A stretch of DNA of 64,000 nt, taken from positions 496,001-560,000 of the forward strand of contig NZ_JAGEVL010000003.1 of the NCBI RefSeq assembly GCF_017583065.1. Reading direction: 5' to 3'. This stretch comes from Staphylococcus shinii (GTDB lineage: Bacteria > Bacillota > Bacilli > Staphylococcales > Staphylococcaceae). Positions 54,735 through 63,444 of this stretch are shown one piece after another. Made by a program: the position numbers and the translations under genes. The notes under the pieces are model-generated. The model saw only the letters and a program-made list of their open reading frames with translations. It did not search any database and was not told where the DNA came from. How positions within the stretch are numbered: position 1 is the first letter of the stretch; each line of letters opens with the position of its first letter.

Positions 54735-55724
54735 ATGAATTTGGAAAAGAAAAAAATTTCAGCAGAAGATGTAGCTAGACTTGCTAAAGTATCACAATCT
54801 ACGGTTTCTAGAGTTTTTTCGCCAGGTAAAAGTGTTTCAGAAAACACAAGAAAAAGAGTAATGAAGGTAGCAGATGAATTGAATTATAAACCGAATGCTT
54901 TAGCTAGAGGTTTAATTACAAATAAATCAAAATTGATTGGGATAGCAATGAAAAATAAACAAAATCCGTTTTATCATGAGGTGCTATCATTATTTACACA
55001 AAAATTGAAAAACTTTGGTTATTCTGTGCTTTTTGTATATACAGAAAATGAAGAAATTCAGCAGGAAGAAATTAACCAATTTATAGAATATAACGTTGAA
55101 TCTATTATAATCACTGATGCTGTATTATCTTCAGAATTAGTAAAAAAATTAAAAAGTTCAAATATACCCGTAATTTTATTTAATAGATATGATGAAACTT
55201 TGAATTGTAATTCTGTATCAAGTGATAATTACTTTGCTGCAAAATCAATAGCTAAATATTTTTTTGATAAAGGTTATACAAATAATTTATATGTATCTGG
55301 ACCAAGCAACACTTCTACTAATAGAGATAGGTTATACGGGTTCAAAGAGTATTTTAAAGAAAAAGGCCAAGATATAGACATTATTGAAGGAGATTTCAGT
55401 TTTGAAACAGCCTATCAAAAAGCTCTGAGTTATTTTAAGAAAGGCAAGAAGCCGGAAGGTGTGTTTGGAGCAAATGATATAACAGCTTTAGGGATTCTCG
55501 AAGCAGCAAAAAAGATGAATTTTGACATACCTAAAGATATGGAAGTAATAGGGTTTGATGATATAAAAATGGCAGCATGGCCCAATAATCAATTAACTAC
55601 TTGGGCACAACCTTTAGATCAAATGATAAACAAGACGATTAATATTTTAATTAATGGCGATTTTAAAAAAGTAGAACAAATAAAGTTGAAAGGGAAAATA
55701 AAGTTTAGAAATACAACAAAGTGA
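54735..55724 (+). CDS. LacI family transcriptional regulator
   Basis: This 329-residue repressor has an N-terminal HTH (SAEDVARLAKVSQSTVSRVFSPGKSVSENTRKRV) with hinge ELNYKPNALARGL. A periplasmic-binding-like effector domain follows (about 60-329; IGIAMKNKQNPFYHEVL, GVFGANDITALGIL, VIGFDDIKMAAWP). The ATG at 54735 follows AGAAGGGA. It lies upstream of a four-gene catabolic operon whose promoter has two perfect LacI-type operators. The effector is unknown. Confidence 0.85.
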   Translation: MNLEKKKISAEDVARLAKVSQSTVSRVFSPGKSVSENTRKRVMKVADELNYKPNALARGLITNKSKLIGIAMKNKQNPFYHEVLSLFTQKLKNFGYSVLFVYTENEEIQQEEINQFIEYNVESIIITDAVLSSELVKKLKSSNIPVILFNRYDETLNCNSVSSDNYFAAKSIAKYFFDKGYTNNLYVSGPSNTSTNRDRLYGFKEYFKEKGQDIDIIEGDFSFETAYQKALSYFKKGKKPEGVFGANDITALGILEAAKKMNFDIPKDMEVIGFDDIKMAAWPNNQLTTWAQPLDQMINKTINILINGDFKKVEQIKLKGKIKFRNTTK

Positions 55725-55751
55725 TTGACAATTGAAAGCGCTTACTATAAG
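55725..55751 (+). promoter_or_regulatory. Promoter with overlapping cre site
   Basis: TTGACA (55725-55730) is followed by a -10-like TATAAG at 55746. Between them TGAAAGCGCTTACT (55733-55746) matches cre at 13 of 14 positions, so CcpA would block the promoter directly. The -35 starts right after the regulator's stop codon. Confidence 0.7.
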
Positions 55752-55764
55752 GTTGAATGAAATA

Positions 55765-55813
55765 TTGCATACGTATGCAGTAGGTTTTTATTACTTTTTG
55801 CATACGTATGCAA
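55765..55813 (+). promoter_or_regulatory. Two LacI-type operators, 33 bases apart
   Basis: TTGCATACGTATGCAG (55765-55780) and TTGCATACGTATGCAA (55798-55813) share the perfect palindrome GCATACGTATGC. The 33-base centre spacing is three helical turns, placing both dimers on the same face. They lie downstream of the -10, consistent with a roadblock by the adjacent LacI-type regulator. Confidence 0.8.
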
Positions 55814-55834
55814 AAAGTGGAAGGGGACTTTAAT

Positions 55835-57124
55835 ATGACTTATATATTAAAAAAAGGTAAAAATCAGGAAGATATAAAACAGTCTGACGAAAAGGTAAGT
55901 GAAATTGTAAGTAATACAATAAAAACAATTGAAAATGAAGGTGATAAAGCATTACGTGATTTGTCTATTAAATTTGATAATTGGAACCCGGAATCATTTA
56001 AATTAAATGAAGAGCAGATTCAAAAAATTATAAATAACATACCACAACAGGTTAAAGATGATATCGCTTTTGCCCAACAAAACATTGAAAATTTTGCAAA
56101 AGCTCAAAAAGAGTCATTGAAAGATTTTGAAATAGAAAATTTACCAGGCGTTATTTTAGGTCAAAAAAATATACCAGTCGAAAGTGTGGGATGTTATATA
56201 CCAGGGGGGCGATACCCAATGATTGCTTCTTCCCATATGAGTATATTAACAGCTAAGGTTGCTGGAGTTAAACGAGTAATTGCATGTACACCACCTATAA
56301 ATGGAAAGATTCCAGAAACAACTGTATATGCCATGTATAAAGCTGGTGCTGATGAAATATATATTTTAGGTGGAATTCAAGCAATGGGAGGCATGGCAAT
56401 AGGTACAGAGAGTATTGAGGCTGTTGATATGATTGTAGGTCCAGGCAACGCTTTTGTTGCAGAAGCAAAACGTCAACTTTTTGGAAGAGTAGGAATTGAT
56501 TTGTTAGCAGGCCCTACTGAAACTTTAGTAATTGCGGATGAATCTTCTGAACCAGAAATGATTGCAACTGATATTTTAGGACAAGGTGAACATGGTCCTA
56601 CTTCACCTGGTGCAATTATTTCTACGTCTGAAGAAGTTGCTAAAATTGCTATTGAAGAAATTGATAAACAATTACTAACCTTGCCCACTGCAGATGTAGC
56701 TAGAGAATCTTGGGATAACTATGGTCAGGTGATAATTGTAGAAAATGAACAAGAAGCAATAAATGAAGCAAATAAATTAGCATATGAACATGTTGAAGTT
56801 TTAACGAAAAACCCAAATTATTTTTTAGATAATTTAACGAATTATGGAGCATTATTCCTTGGGCCAGAAACAAACGTAGCATATGGAGATAAAGTGATAG
56901 GCACAAATCATACATTACCAACTAAAAAAGCAGCGCGATATACAGGTGGTTTATGGGTAGGTAAATTCATCAAGACAGTAACTTATCAAAAAGTAACATC
57001 TGAAAAGCAAAGCGCTTATATAGGTGAATACGCAGCGCGTTTATGTGAATATGAAAATTTTGCTGGACATGCAGAGCAAGCTTTACTACGAGTGAGAAAG
57101 TATGGAGATAAAGGAAATAATTAA
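55835..57124 (+). CDS. Histidinol-dehydrogenase-family enzyme (HpsN-like)
   Basis: This 429-residue protein has the HisD fold: SVGCYIPGGRYPMIASSHMS, VDMIVGPGNAFVAEAKRQLFG, metal ligands in GQGEHGPTSP and GTNHTLPT, and EHVEVLTKNP. It lies in a catabolic operon with no other his genes, so histidine biosynthesis is unlikely. HisD paralogs in such operons include sulfopropanediol 3-dehydrogenase (HpsN). It would oxidise an alcohol to a carboxylate in a polyol- or sulfonate-like compound. The ATG at 55835 follows AAGGGG. Confidence 0.8.
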   Translation: MTYILKKGKNQEDIKQSDEKVSEIVSNTIKTIENEGDKALRDLSIKFDNWNPESFKLNEEQIQKIINNIPQQVKDDIAFAQQNIENFAKAQKESLKDFEIENLPGVILGQKNIPVESVGCYIPGGRYPMIASSHMSILTAKVAGVKRVIACTPPINGKIPETTVYAMYKAGADEIYILGGIQAMGGMAIGTESIEAVDMIVGPGNAFVAEAKRQLFGRVGIDLLAGPTETLVIADESSEPEMIATDILGQGEHGPTSPGAIISTSEEVAKIAIEEIDKQLLTLPTADVARESWDNYGQVIIVENEQEAINEANKLAYEHVEVLTKNPNYFLDNLTNYGALFLGPETNVAYGDKVIGTNHTLPTKKAARYTGGLWVGKFIKTVTYQKVTSEKQSAYIGEYAARLCEYENFAGHAEQALLRVRKYGDKGNN

Positions 57125-57148
57125 TTTCCTAAAGGGGGACATACTTAT

Positions 57149-58462
57149 ATGTGGGGTATATTAGGATTAATTGGTGGATTAGCTATATTGACTATTTTAG
57201 TTATGAGAGGGATGAATTTACTTATTGCAGCGCCTTTGTCTGCGTTAATTGTAGGAGTGTTTAATGGACTTCCTTTATTTTCTCAACTTGCAGTTGGTAA
57301 ACAGACGGACTTCGTGACAAGTTATATGGATGGATTTTCTGGTTTTGTCACTTCTTGGTATCTTATGTTTCTAACAGGCGCGATATTTGGAAAAGTTATG
57401 GAAGATAGTGGCGCAGCAGAAAGTGTTTCTCATTGGATAATAAAAAAAATAGGGATGAAACGAGCAGTTTTAGCTATTGTATTAGCATGTGGCGTATTAA
57501 CGTATGGTGGCGTTAGTTTATTTGTTGTAGCATTTGCGGTATATCCGATGGCAGTAAATTTGTTTAAAGAATCTGATTTTCCAAGAAGATTTATTCCTGC
57601 AACACTAGCGTTGGGGTCAACAACTTTTACGATGACTTCAGCAGGTTCTCCAGAGATACAAAACTGGATTCCTATACCGTATTTACATACTAGCCCCTAT
57701 GCTGGTTGGGGTGTTAGTTTAGTTACTGCATTATTTATGCTGATTGCTGGTTATTTATGGTTAATGCATATGATAAAAAAAGCTAAAAGAAAAGGCGAGT
57801 ATTTTATTAGTAGGGAAAATGATGAGGTTGAATCTAGAAAAGGGTTACCTAATCCATTTTTAAGTATTATTCCTTTGTTAATAGTATTGATTGTAGCTTT
57901 TGTTTTGCATGATGTACTTGAGCAATCTGCCTTAATAATTGCCCTTACAAGTGGTGTTATTGCTACTTGGATATTAAATAGATCTTATTTCAGAGATTTT
58001 TGGAAAGCTGTTGGTAATGGGACTGAAGGAGCATTAATTGCACTTGGTAATACTTCTGCTGTTGTTGGATTTGGTAGTGTTGCTCAAGTAACCCCTGCCT
58101 TTAAAAGCGCAATTGATTACGTGACCAGTTTACCTGGCTCCCCTTTAATAACTGGGGCATTTGCAGTAATGGTGATTGCTGGTCTAACAGGGTCATCTTC
58201 TGGTGGTCAATCGATAGCGCTTCCTATTTTAGGTCCGCATTATTTAGATATGGGGGTTAATGCAGATGCCTTACACAGAACAGTTTCTATGTCATCTGGA
58301 ACTTTAGACTCCTTACCACATGGCGGATATGCTGTTACTACTATTAGATCAATTGCGGGCGAATCTCATAAAGATGCCTATCCTGCCTTTGGAGCCATGA
58401 CTGTTATAATTCCGCTTCTTGCAGTTATTATAGCAGTAACCTTATTTATGATAGGATTTTAA
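57149..58462 (+). CDS. GntP-family permease
   Basis: This 437-residue membrane protein of about 12 segments fits the gluconate/hydroxy-acid permease family (VMEDSGAAESVSHWIIKKIG, TYGGVSLFVVAFAVYPMA, STFTMTSAGSPEIQNWIP, GLTGSSSGGQSIALP). AAGGGGGAC precedes the ATG, 24 bases after the HisD-like gene. It would import the acid or polyol broken down by the flanking dehydrogenases. Confidence 0.85.
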   Translation: MWGILGLIGGLAILTILVMRGMNLLIAAPLSALIVGVFNGLPLFSQLAVGKQTDFVTSYMDGFSGFVTSWYLMFLTGAIFGKVMEDSGAAESVSHWIIKKIGMKRAVLAIVLACGVLTYGGVSLFVVAFAVYPMAVNLFKESDFPRRFIPATLALGSTTFTMTSAGSPEIQNWIPIPYLHTSPYAGWGVSLVTALFMLIAGYLWLMHMIKKAKRKGEYFISRENDEVESRKGLPNPFLSIIPLLIVLIVAFVLHDVLEQSALIIALTSGVIATWILNRSYFRDFWKAVGNGTEGALIALGNTSAVVGFGSVAQVTPAFKSAIDYVTSLPGSPLITGAFAVMVIAGLTGSSSGGQSIALPILGPHYLDMGVNADALHRTVSMSSGTLDSLPHGGYAVTTIRSIAGESHKDAYPAFGAMTVIIPLLAVIIAVTLFMIGF

Positions 58463-58489
58463 ACATTATTAATAAAAAGAAGGGTGCTT

Positions 58490-59425
58490 ATGGAAAATAT
58501 AACAATTATCGGTAGCGGGACCATGGGACATTCAATCGCGTTATCCACAGCATGGGCTGGTTATAAAACTCAAGTGTATAGTTTGAATAATAGTGATTTG
58601 GATTTAGCTAAAAAAGAAATAGAAAATAAATTAGATGACTTGTATAGTAACGAATTAATTACTGAAAAACAATTAAGAGAAATTAAAAAAAATATAATAT
58701 TTTCTACAAATTTAGAAAAAACCGTAGAATATGCAACATTTGTAATTGAAGCTATTCCTGAAGATTTAGAAATAAAGAAAGAGTTATATACACGTTTGAA
58801 TGGTTTATTAGATGAAGATATCATATTGGCAAGTAATACCTCTGGATTTACATTAAATCAATTATCACAGTTTTATAATTTTCCAGAAAATTTTATAATA
58901 ACGCATTTTTGGAATCCCGCACATTTAATACCGCTAGTAGAAATTGTAAAAAATGATGTAACGCGTCAAAGTGTCGTCAACCGTACTACAAACTTAATTG
59001 AAACCATCGGTAAAAAACCTATATTAATTCAAAAAGAAATACCAGGTTTTATTGGGAATAGATTACAATACGCACTTTTTAGAGAAGCCCAGTCCTTATT
59101 AGATAAAGGCGTTGCATCAAAAGAAGATATTGACGCAGCAGTTACTTATAGTGTTGGAAGAAGATATCCAATAATAGGACCATTAATGACAGCAGATTTA
59201 GGTGGATTAGATACTTTTAGTTCGATTTCCAATTATTTATTTGAAGATTTGAACACCGATAAATTTTCTGGAGAAACATTAGCACGACATGTTCAAAGTG
59301 GCGAATTGGGTTATAAAACAGGCAAAGGTTTCTACAATTGGGATGGCCCTCTCCCTCAAGAAATAATAAATAAAAGAGATGAAATATTAATGTATTTTTT
59401 GAAAAGAGATTTAGAAGAGAAATAA
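58490..59425 (+). CDS. 3-hydroxyacyl-CoA / L-gulonate 3-dehydrogenase-like enzyme
   Basis: This 311-residue protein has an NAD-binding N-terminus (ITIIGSGTMGHSIALSTAWAGY), a catalytic His in ITHFWNPAHLIPLVEIV and a C-terminal helical domain (PGFIGNRLQYALFREAQSLLDKGVAS). The HFWNPAHLIP wording is closer to the L-gulonate/carnitine dehydrogenase branch than to fatty-acid enzymes. The ATG at 58490 follows AAGAAGGG. It lies in the LacI-controlled operon and so probably oxidises a 3-hydroxy acid. Confidence 0.75.
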   Translation: MENITIIGSGTMGHSIALSTAWAGYKTQVYSLNNSDLDLAKKEIENKLDDLYSNELITEKQLREIKKNIIFSTNLEKTVEYATFVIEAIPEDLEIKKELYTRLNGLLDEDIILASNTSGFTLNQLSQFYNFPENFIITHFWNPAHLIPLVEIVKNDVTRQSVVNRTTNLIETIGKKPILIQKEIPGFIGNRLQYALFREAQSLLDKGVASKEDIDAAVTYSVGRRYPIIGPLMTADLGGLDTFSSISNYLFEDLNTDKFSGETLARHVQSGELGYKTGKGFYNWDGPLPQEIINKRDEILMYFLKRDLEEK

Positions 59426-59435
59426 GGTGATTATT

Positions 59436-60200
59436 TTGTCAAAAAGTTTTATCGATTTAAAAAATAAAAATGTAGTTATTACTGGTGGTAATAAAGGAAT
59501 CGGCCAAAAGGTTGCAATAGATTTTGCTGAATTAGGAGCAAATGTAATTATAATAGGTAGAGATAATAATGCATTAAATCAAACATTAGATATACTGAAT
59601 CGTTACGATGGAAATCATAATGCTTTTTCACTTGATATAACAAAACTTAATAAGGTTTCTGAGACTGTTGAGCAAATAATTGCAATTTATAAAAGCATAG
59701 ATATATTGGTGAACAATGCTGGTATAAATATTAGTAAACCTGCATTTGAAATTGAAGAGGAAGATTGGGATAAAGTATTAGAATTAAATTTAAAATCCTT
59801 ATTCTTTATTTCTAAATTTTTCGGACGCTATATGGCAGAAGAAGAAGGTGGAAAGATTATTAATGTAGCTTCTCAAGTTGGTTTTGTAGGGTACCATAAT
59901 AGAGCACCTTATTCTTCAAGTAAAGGGGGAGTAATACAATTAACTAAATCACTAGCTATAGAATGGGCAAAATATAATATAAATGTTAATGCGATCGCTC
60001 CAACGTTTGTTGAAACTAAATTGACAGAAGAAATGTTTAAAGATAAAAAATTTAAAGAAGACGTTTTAAATCGCGTATTATTTCATAAGTTGCCTAAATT
60101 AGATGATATTACTGGAGCAATATTATACTTAAGTTCTAATTTGTCCAACTTTATTACTGGTGAAACAATAAAAATTGATGGTGGGTGGACTGCAATTTAA
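59436..60200 (+). CDS. SDR family oxidoreductase
   Basis: This 254-residue classical SDR has TGGNKGIGQK, NNAGINISKP, Ser in IINVASQVGF and catalytic YSSSKGG. TTG at 59436, five bases after AAGGTGA, is the likely start; the GTG at 59427 lies within that site. It is the fourth gene of the LacI-controlled operon, ten bases after the previous stop. It resembles gluconate 5-dehydrogenase-type SDRs, so it may interconvert keto and hydroxy acids. The substrate is unknown. Confidence 0.75.
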   Translation: MSKSFIDLKNKNVVITGGNKGIGQKVAIDFAELGANVIIIGRDNNALNQTLDILNRYDGNHNAFSLDITKLNKVSETVEQIIAIYKSIDILVNNAGINISKPAFEIEEEDWDKVLELNLKSLFFISKFFGRYMAEEEGGKIINVASQVGFVGYHNRAPYSSSKGGVIQLTKSLAIEWAKYNINVNAIAPTFVETKLTEEMFKDKKFKEDVLNRVLFHKLPKLDDITGAILYLSSNLSNFITGETIKIDGGWTAI

Positions 60201-60245
60201 AGAAACTAAGTTTTTTAAATTGATAAAGTAAGAGAAATTAATATA

Positions 60246-60287
60246 TAACGAGGGCGTATTACTATATAAACGTTCTCGTTATTTTTG
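60246..60287 (+). terminator. Terminator of the LacI-controlled operon
   Basis: AACGAGGGCGT and ACGTTCTCGTT pair with one mismatch, followed by ATTTTTGT. Confidence 0.8.
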
Positions 60288-60365
60288 TCAATTTGTATAC
60301 ATTTTATAAGTAGAAGCGATTTTTCAAAAAATTCATAAACAAAGTTGAAATTCAATAAAGGATTA

Positions 60366-60406
60366 TTATAAACTAATTAAGTTATGTAATTAGTTTATAT
60401 TTTTTA
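60366..60406 (+). terminator. Second terminator hairpin in the same gap
   Basis: TATAAACTAATTA and TAATTAGTTTATA pair perfectly, followed by TTTTTT. It may be a backup stop. The rest of 60407-60540 has only a loose GCATAAAA/TTTTATGC pairing and no convincing gene. Confidence 0.7.
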
Positions 60407-60540
60407 ATAGCGTAATTTTAATTATATATTGTTTTGTATAAACTACAGAAAGAGTGCATAAAACCTTGATGACAATGGCGGAGAGGTTTATTAATTCAAC
60501 ATTTTTCATGTTTTTATGCTAGTTCCAGTAAGAAAATATG

Positions 60541-60560
60541 ACGTATGCTATAATATACGT
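60541..60560. promoter_or_regulatory. Palindrome over the araR -10 region
   Basis: ACGTATGCTATAATATACGT has arms ACGTAT/ATACGT around a TATAAT -10, 39 bases before the araR start. An operator here would allow autorepression. Confidence 0.5.
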
Positions 60561-60598
60561 TATTACTAAATATTGGTGCGATTAGGAGATTTTTAATT

Positions 60599-61678
60599 AT
60601 GAATAAGCCCAAATATCAAATTGTAGCGAATGAAATAAAGGAAAAAATAATAAATAAAACGTATCAAGTCGGAATGTTGTTACCGACAGAAAAACAATTT
60701 CAGGATAGATATAATGTAAGTCGCTATACGATAAGACAGGCGATGGATCTACTTGTTAAAGAAGGATTTATAAGAAAGAAAAAGGGTTCAGGGTCTTATG
60801 TAAGCTATAGTTATTTAAATACACGCCAAGCGAATGAAACTAAAAAAATAGGTGTCATCGTGACGTATTTATCGGACTATATTTTTCCGAGTATTATTAG
60901 AGGGATAGAAAATGTATTTAGAAAAAATGGCTATTCCTTGATACTAGCAAGTACGAATAATAACCACGAAGAAGAACGTAAATGCTTAGAAATGATGTTG
61001 AATCAAGGTGTGACTGGACTAATTGTAGAACCTACTAAAAGTAACGTTTATAATCCAAACCTATCTTATTATTCACTATTTAAACAACGTGATATTCCAA
61101 TTTTAATGATAAATGCAAAATATGATGAATTGAATTTACCTTATACAGCAATTGATGATGTGAAGTCTGGTTATTTAGCGACTAAATATTTGATAGATCA
61201 TGGGCATGAGCACATTGCATTGATTACGAAAATTGATGACAATCAAGGTAAACTAAGAATGAAAGGGTATTTTAACGCTTTTGAAAGTAATCATATTTTA
61301 TTTAAAGGTGAACATATCTATACATTTGATACTGAAAGTAAACCACAGGTAATTGAACAAATTGTGGAACATATTTGCAATAAAAAAATTAACATAACTG
61401 GTTTAGTTTGCTATAACGACGCTATCGCATATGAGGTCATGCAGGAATTGAAAAAACGAAATATGCGAATACCGAATGACTTATCTGTTGTAGGACAAGA
61501 TAATTCAGTGTTAAGTAAATTGAATGAAATGGATTTAACAACAACGTCTCATCCGCAGGAATTGCTAGGTAGTAGAGCAGCTGAATGGATGATTAGTACG
61601 ATAGATAAAGATAAACAACAAACCTCGCAACTCATAGATACATATATTATAGAACGTAATTCAGTGAAAAAAATTTAA
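60599..61678 (+). CDS. araR: Arabinose repressor AraR
   Basis: This 359-residue regulator has a GntR-type N-terminal HTH (LLPTEKQFQDRYNVSRYTIRQAMDLLVKEGFIRKKKGSGSYV) fused to a LacI-type effector domain (about 75-359; IGVIVTYLSDYIFPSIIRGIENVF). This hybrid layout defines AraR. AGGAG precedes the ATG. It lies upstream of araB and araD with AraR-like operators between, so it should repress them until L-arabinose binds. Confidence 0.9.
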   Translation: MNKPKYQIVANEIKEKIINKTYQVGMLLPTEKQFQDRYNVSRYTIRQAMDLLVKEGFIRKKKGSGSYVSYSYLNTRQANETKKIGVIVTYLSDYIFPSIIRGIENVFRKNGYSLILASTNNNHEEERKCLEMMLNQGVTGLIVEPTKSNVYNPNLSYYSLFKQRDIPILMINAKYDELNLPYTAIDDVKSGYLATKYLIDHGHEHIALITKIDDNQGKLRMKGYFNAFESNHILFKGEHIYTFDTESKPQVIEQIVEHICNKKINITGLVCYNDAIAYEVMQELKKRNMRIPNDLSVVGQDNSVLSKLNEMDLTTTSHPQELLGSRAAEWMISTIDKDKQQTSQLIDTYIIERNSVKKI

Positions 61679-61683
61679 ATACT

Positions 61684-61721
61684 GGCTCAAATCAATAATT
61701 ACATTGGTTTGAGCCCTTTTT
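61684..61721 (+). terminator. Terminator of araR
   Basis: GGCTCAAATCAA and TTGGTTTGAGCC pair around TAATTACA, followed by CTTTTTAT. It separates araR from the araBD promoter. Confidence 0.85.
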
Positions 61722-61731
61722 ATGCCCTTTA

Positions 61732-61785
61732 ATATGTGCGGACATAATATAATTTTTGTTGACATGTACGGACAAATAATATAAG
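61732..61785 (+). promoter_or_regulatory. araB promoter with two AraR-like operators
   Basis: ATATGTGCGGACATAAT (61732-61748) and ACATGTACGGACAAATA (61762-61778) are related near-palindromes 30 bases apart, resembling the AraR site ATTTGTACGTACAAAT. TTGACA (61759-61764) and TATAAG (61780-61785) form the promoter, with the second operator between them. Confidence 0.7.
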
Positions 61786-61792
61786 GTGTATT

Positions 61793-61806
61793 TGAAAACG
61801 GTTTCA
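61793..61806 (+). promoter_or_regulatory. cre site before araB
   Basis: TGAAAACGGTTTCA is a full match to the CcpA operator consensus, between the promoter and the AAAGGGG ribosome site of araB. Confidence 0.85.
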
Positions 61807-61821
61807 AAGGGGCGATAAAAC

Positions 61822-63444
61822 ATGGATGATTTGAATCGAAATTTAAAAAGTGAAGATATTTCAATAGGTATTGAATTAGGCTCTACTAGGATTAAAACCG
61901 TAGCTATAGATCAGAATTTGAGCACAGTTGCATCTGGCCATTTTGAGTGGGAGAACCAATTCATCGATGGATATTGGACATATTCGATTAATGATATTTG
62001 GGTAGGATTGCAGAAGAGTTATAGTGCAATGACGACGGAAATAAAAGAAAAGTATGATTTAACCCTAAGAAAAGTGAAGTCTATTGGGGTGAGTGGTATG
62101 ATGCACGGTTATCTGGCTTTTGATCAAAACGAAGACTTGCTTGTGCCATTTAGAACTTGGAGGAATGGAAATACAGCTAAAGCGGCAACATTACTTAGCG
62201 AAGCATTTCAATTTAATATACCTGAACGCTGGAGTATTGCACATTTGTATCAGGCTATATTAGATAATGAGTCACATATAAATCGAATAACTTATTTAAC
62301 TACATTAGCTGGATATGTACATTGGTACCTAACTGGTGAAAAAGTTTTAGGTATTGGTGATGCTTCAGGCATGTTTCCGATAAATATTGATACAAAGGAC
62401 TATAGGATAGACTTGTTAAATGAGACAAATAACATATTTAAAGCAAAGGGGTTTGGACAGTCAGTTGAAAAGTTATTACCTGAGGTTAAATTAGCAGGGG
62501 AAAGTGGAGGGCTACTTACAAAAGATGGTGCAACGTTATTAGATCCTTCTGGTAACCTTGAAGCTGGCATTTTGATGTGCCCACCAGAAGGAGACGCTGG
62601 TACAGGTATGGTTGCAACAAATACGGTTGCTCAGAATACAGGTAATATATCTGCTGGCACAAGTGCGTTTGCCATGATTGTATTATCAAATACTTTGAAA
62701 GATATGTATCCGGAAATTGATGTTGTGACGACTCCTGATGGCAGCGAAGTAGCTATGATTCATACTAATAATTGTACTTCAGATATTAATGATTGGATGA
62801 ATTTGTTTGGTGAAGTATTAAACGTCATGGGTGTTGATTTTTCATCAGATGAGTTGTACGGACATATTTTCGAGCGTTCATTAAGTAGTGATGATAACAT
62901 AGGCGGTCTGCTTTCATATAATTATGTATCTGGAGAGAATATTACAAATGTACACACAGGCTATCCATTATTTATCCGCGAACCTAATTATCAGTTCAAT
63001 TTAGCAAACTTTATGAAAATGCATTTATTTAGTGCATTTAGTACTTTGAAAATTGGCATGGATTTACTTAAGGAAAATGAATATATCAACATAGATAAAT
63101 TGATTGCTCATGGTGGAATATTTAAAACGAAAGACGTTGCTCAACAGATACTAGCTTCTGCACTTGAACAGCCCATAACGGTTATGGAAACTGCAAGTGA
63201 AGGAGGGGCATGGGGCATTAGTGTTTTAGCGTTTTATGCCGCATTAGATACTGAAGTACCGCTAGATGAATTCCTTAATGAATCCGTATTTATAAATACG
63301 AGAGCTAGCACATTACACCCAGTAGAACAAGAAGTTATTAATTTTAATAATTATGTAGAAAAAATGAAAAAAGGATTATCGATTGAACAATCCATAACTA
63401 AATATTTAGGAGGCGATATGAATGCTCGAAGCGTTAAAAGCTGA
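61822..63444 (+). CDS. araB: L-ribulokinase AraB-type (FGGY family)
   Basis: This 540-residue FGGY kinase has [15 protein letters not shown] at the N-terminus (phosphate-1 motif), [13 protein letters not shown], a central [29 protein letters not shown] and [20 protein letters not shown] near the C-terminus (adenosine motif). It phosphorylates L-ribulose with ATP. AAAGGGGCG precedes the ATG. No araA isomerase gene is seen before it, so araA should lie beyond araD, outside the window. Its last 23 bases overlap araD. Confidence 0.85.
   Translation: MDDLNRNLKSEDISIGIELGSTRIKTVAIDQNLSTVASGHFEWENQFIDGYWTYSINDIWVGLQKSYSAMTTEIKEKYDLTLRKVKSIGVSGMMHGYLAFDQNEDLLVPFRTWRNGNTAKAATLLSEAFQFNIPERWSIAHLYQAILDNESHINRITYLTTLAGYVHWYLTGEKVLGIGDASGMFPINIDTKDYRIDLLNETNNIFKAKGFGQSVEKLLPEVKLAGESGGLLTKDGATLLDPSGNLEAGILMCPPEGDAGTGMVATNTVAQNTGNISAGTSAFAMIVLSNTLKDMYPEIDVVTTPDGSEVAMIHTNNCTSDINDWMNLFGEVLNVMGVDFSSDELYGHIFERSLSSDDNIGGLLSYNYVSGENITNVHTGYPLFIREPNYQFNLANFMKMHLFSAFSTLKIGMDLLKENEYINIDKLIAHGGIFKTKDVAQQILASALEQPITVMETASEGGAWGISVLAFYAALDTEVPLDEFLNESVFINTRASTLHPVEQEVINFNNYVEKMKKGLSIEQSITKYLGGDMNARSVKS

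Noticed and set aside
55835..57124. HisD-like gene as part of histidine biosynthesis
   Set aside because: No other his genes are present, and it lies under LacI and cre control with a permease, which fits catabolism.
60453..60525. Possible structured RNA or 17-codon ORF upstream of araR
   Set aside because: Pairing is loose (GCATAAAA/TTTTATGC plus AAACC/GGTTT) and the ORF has no ribosome site.
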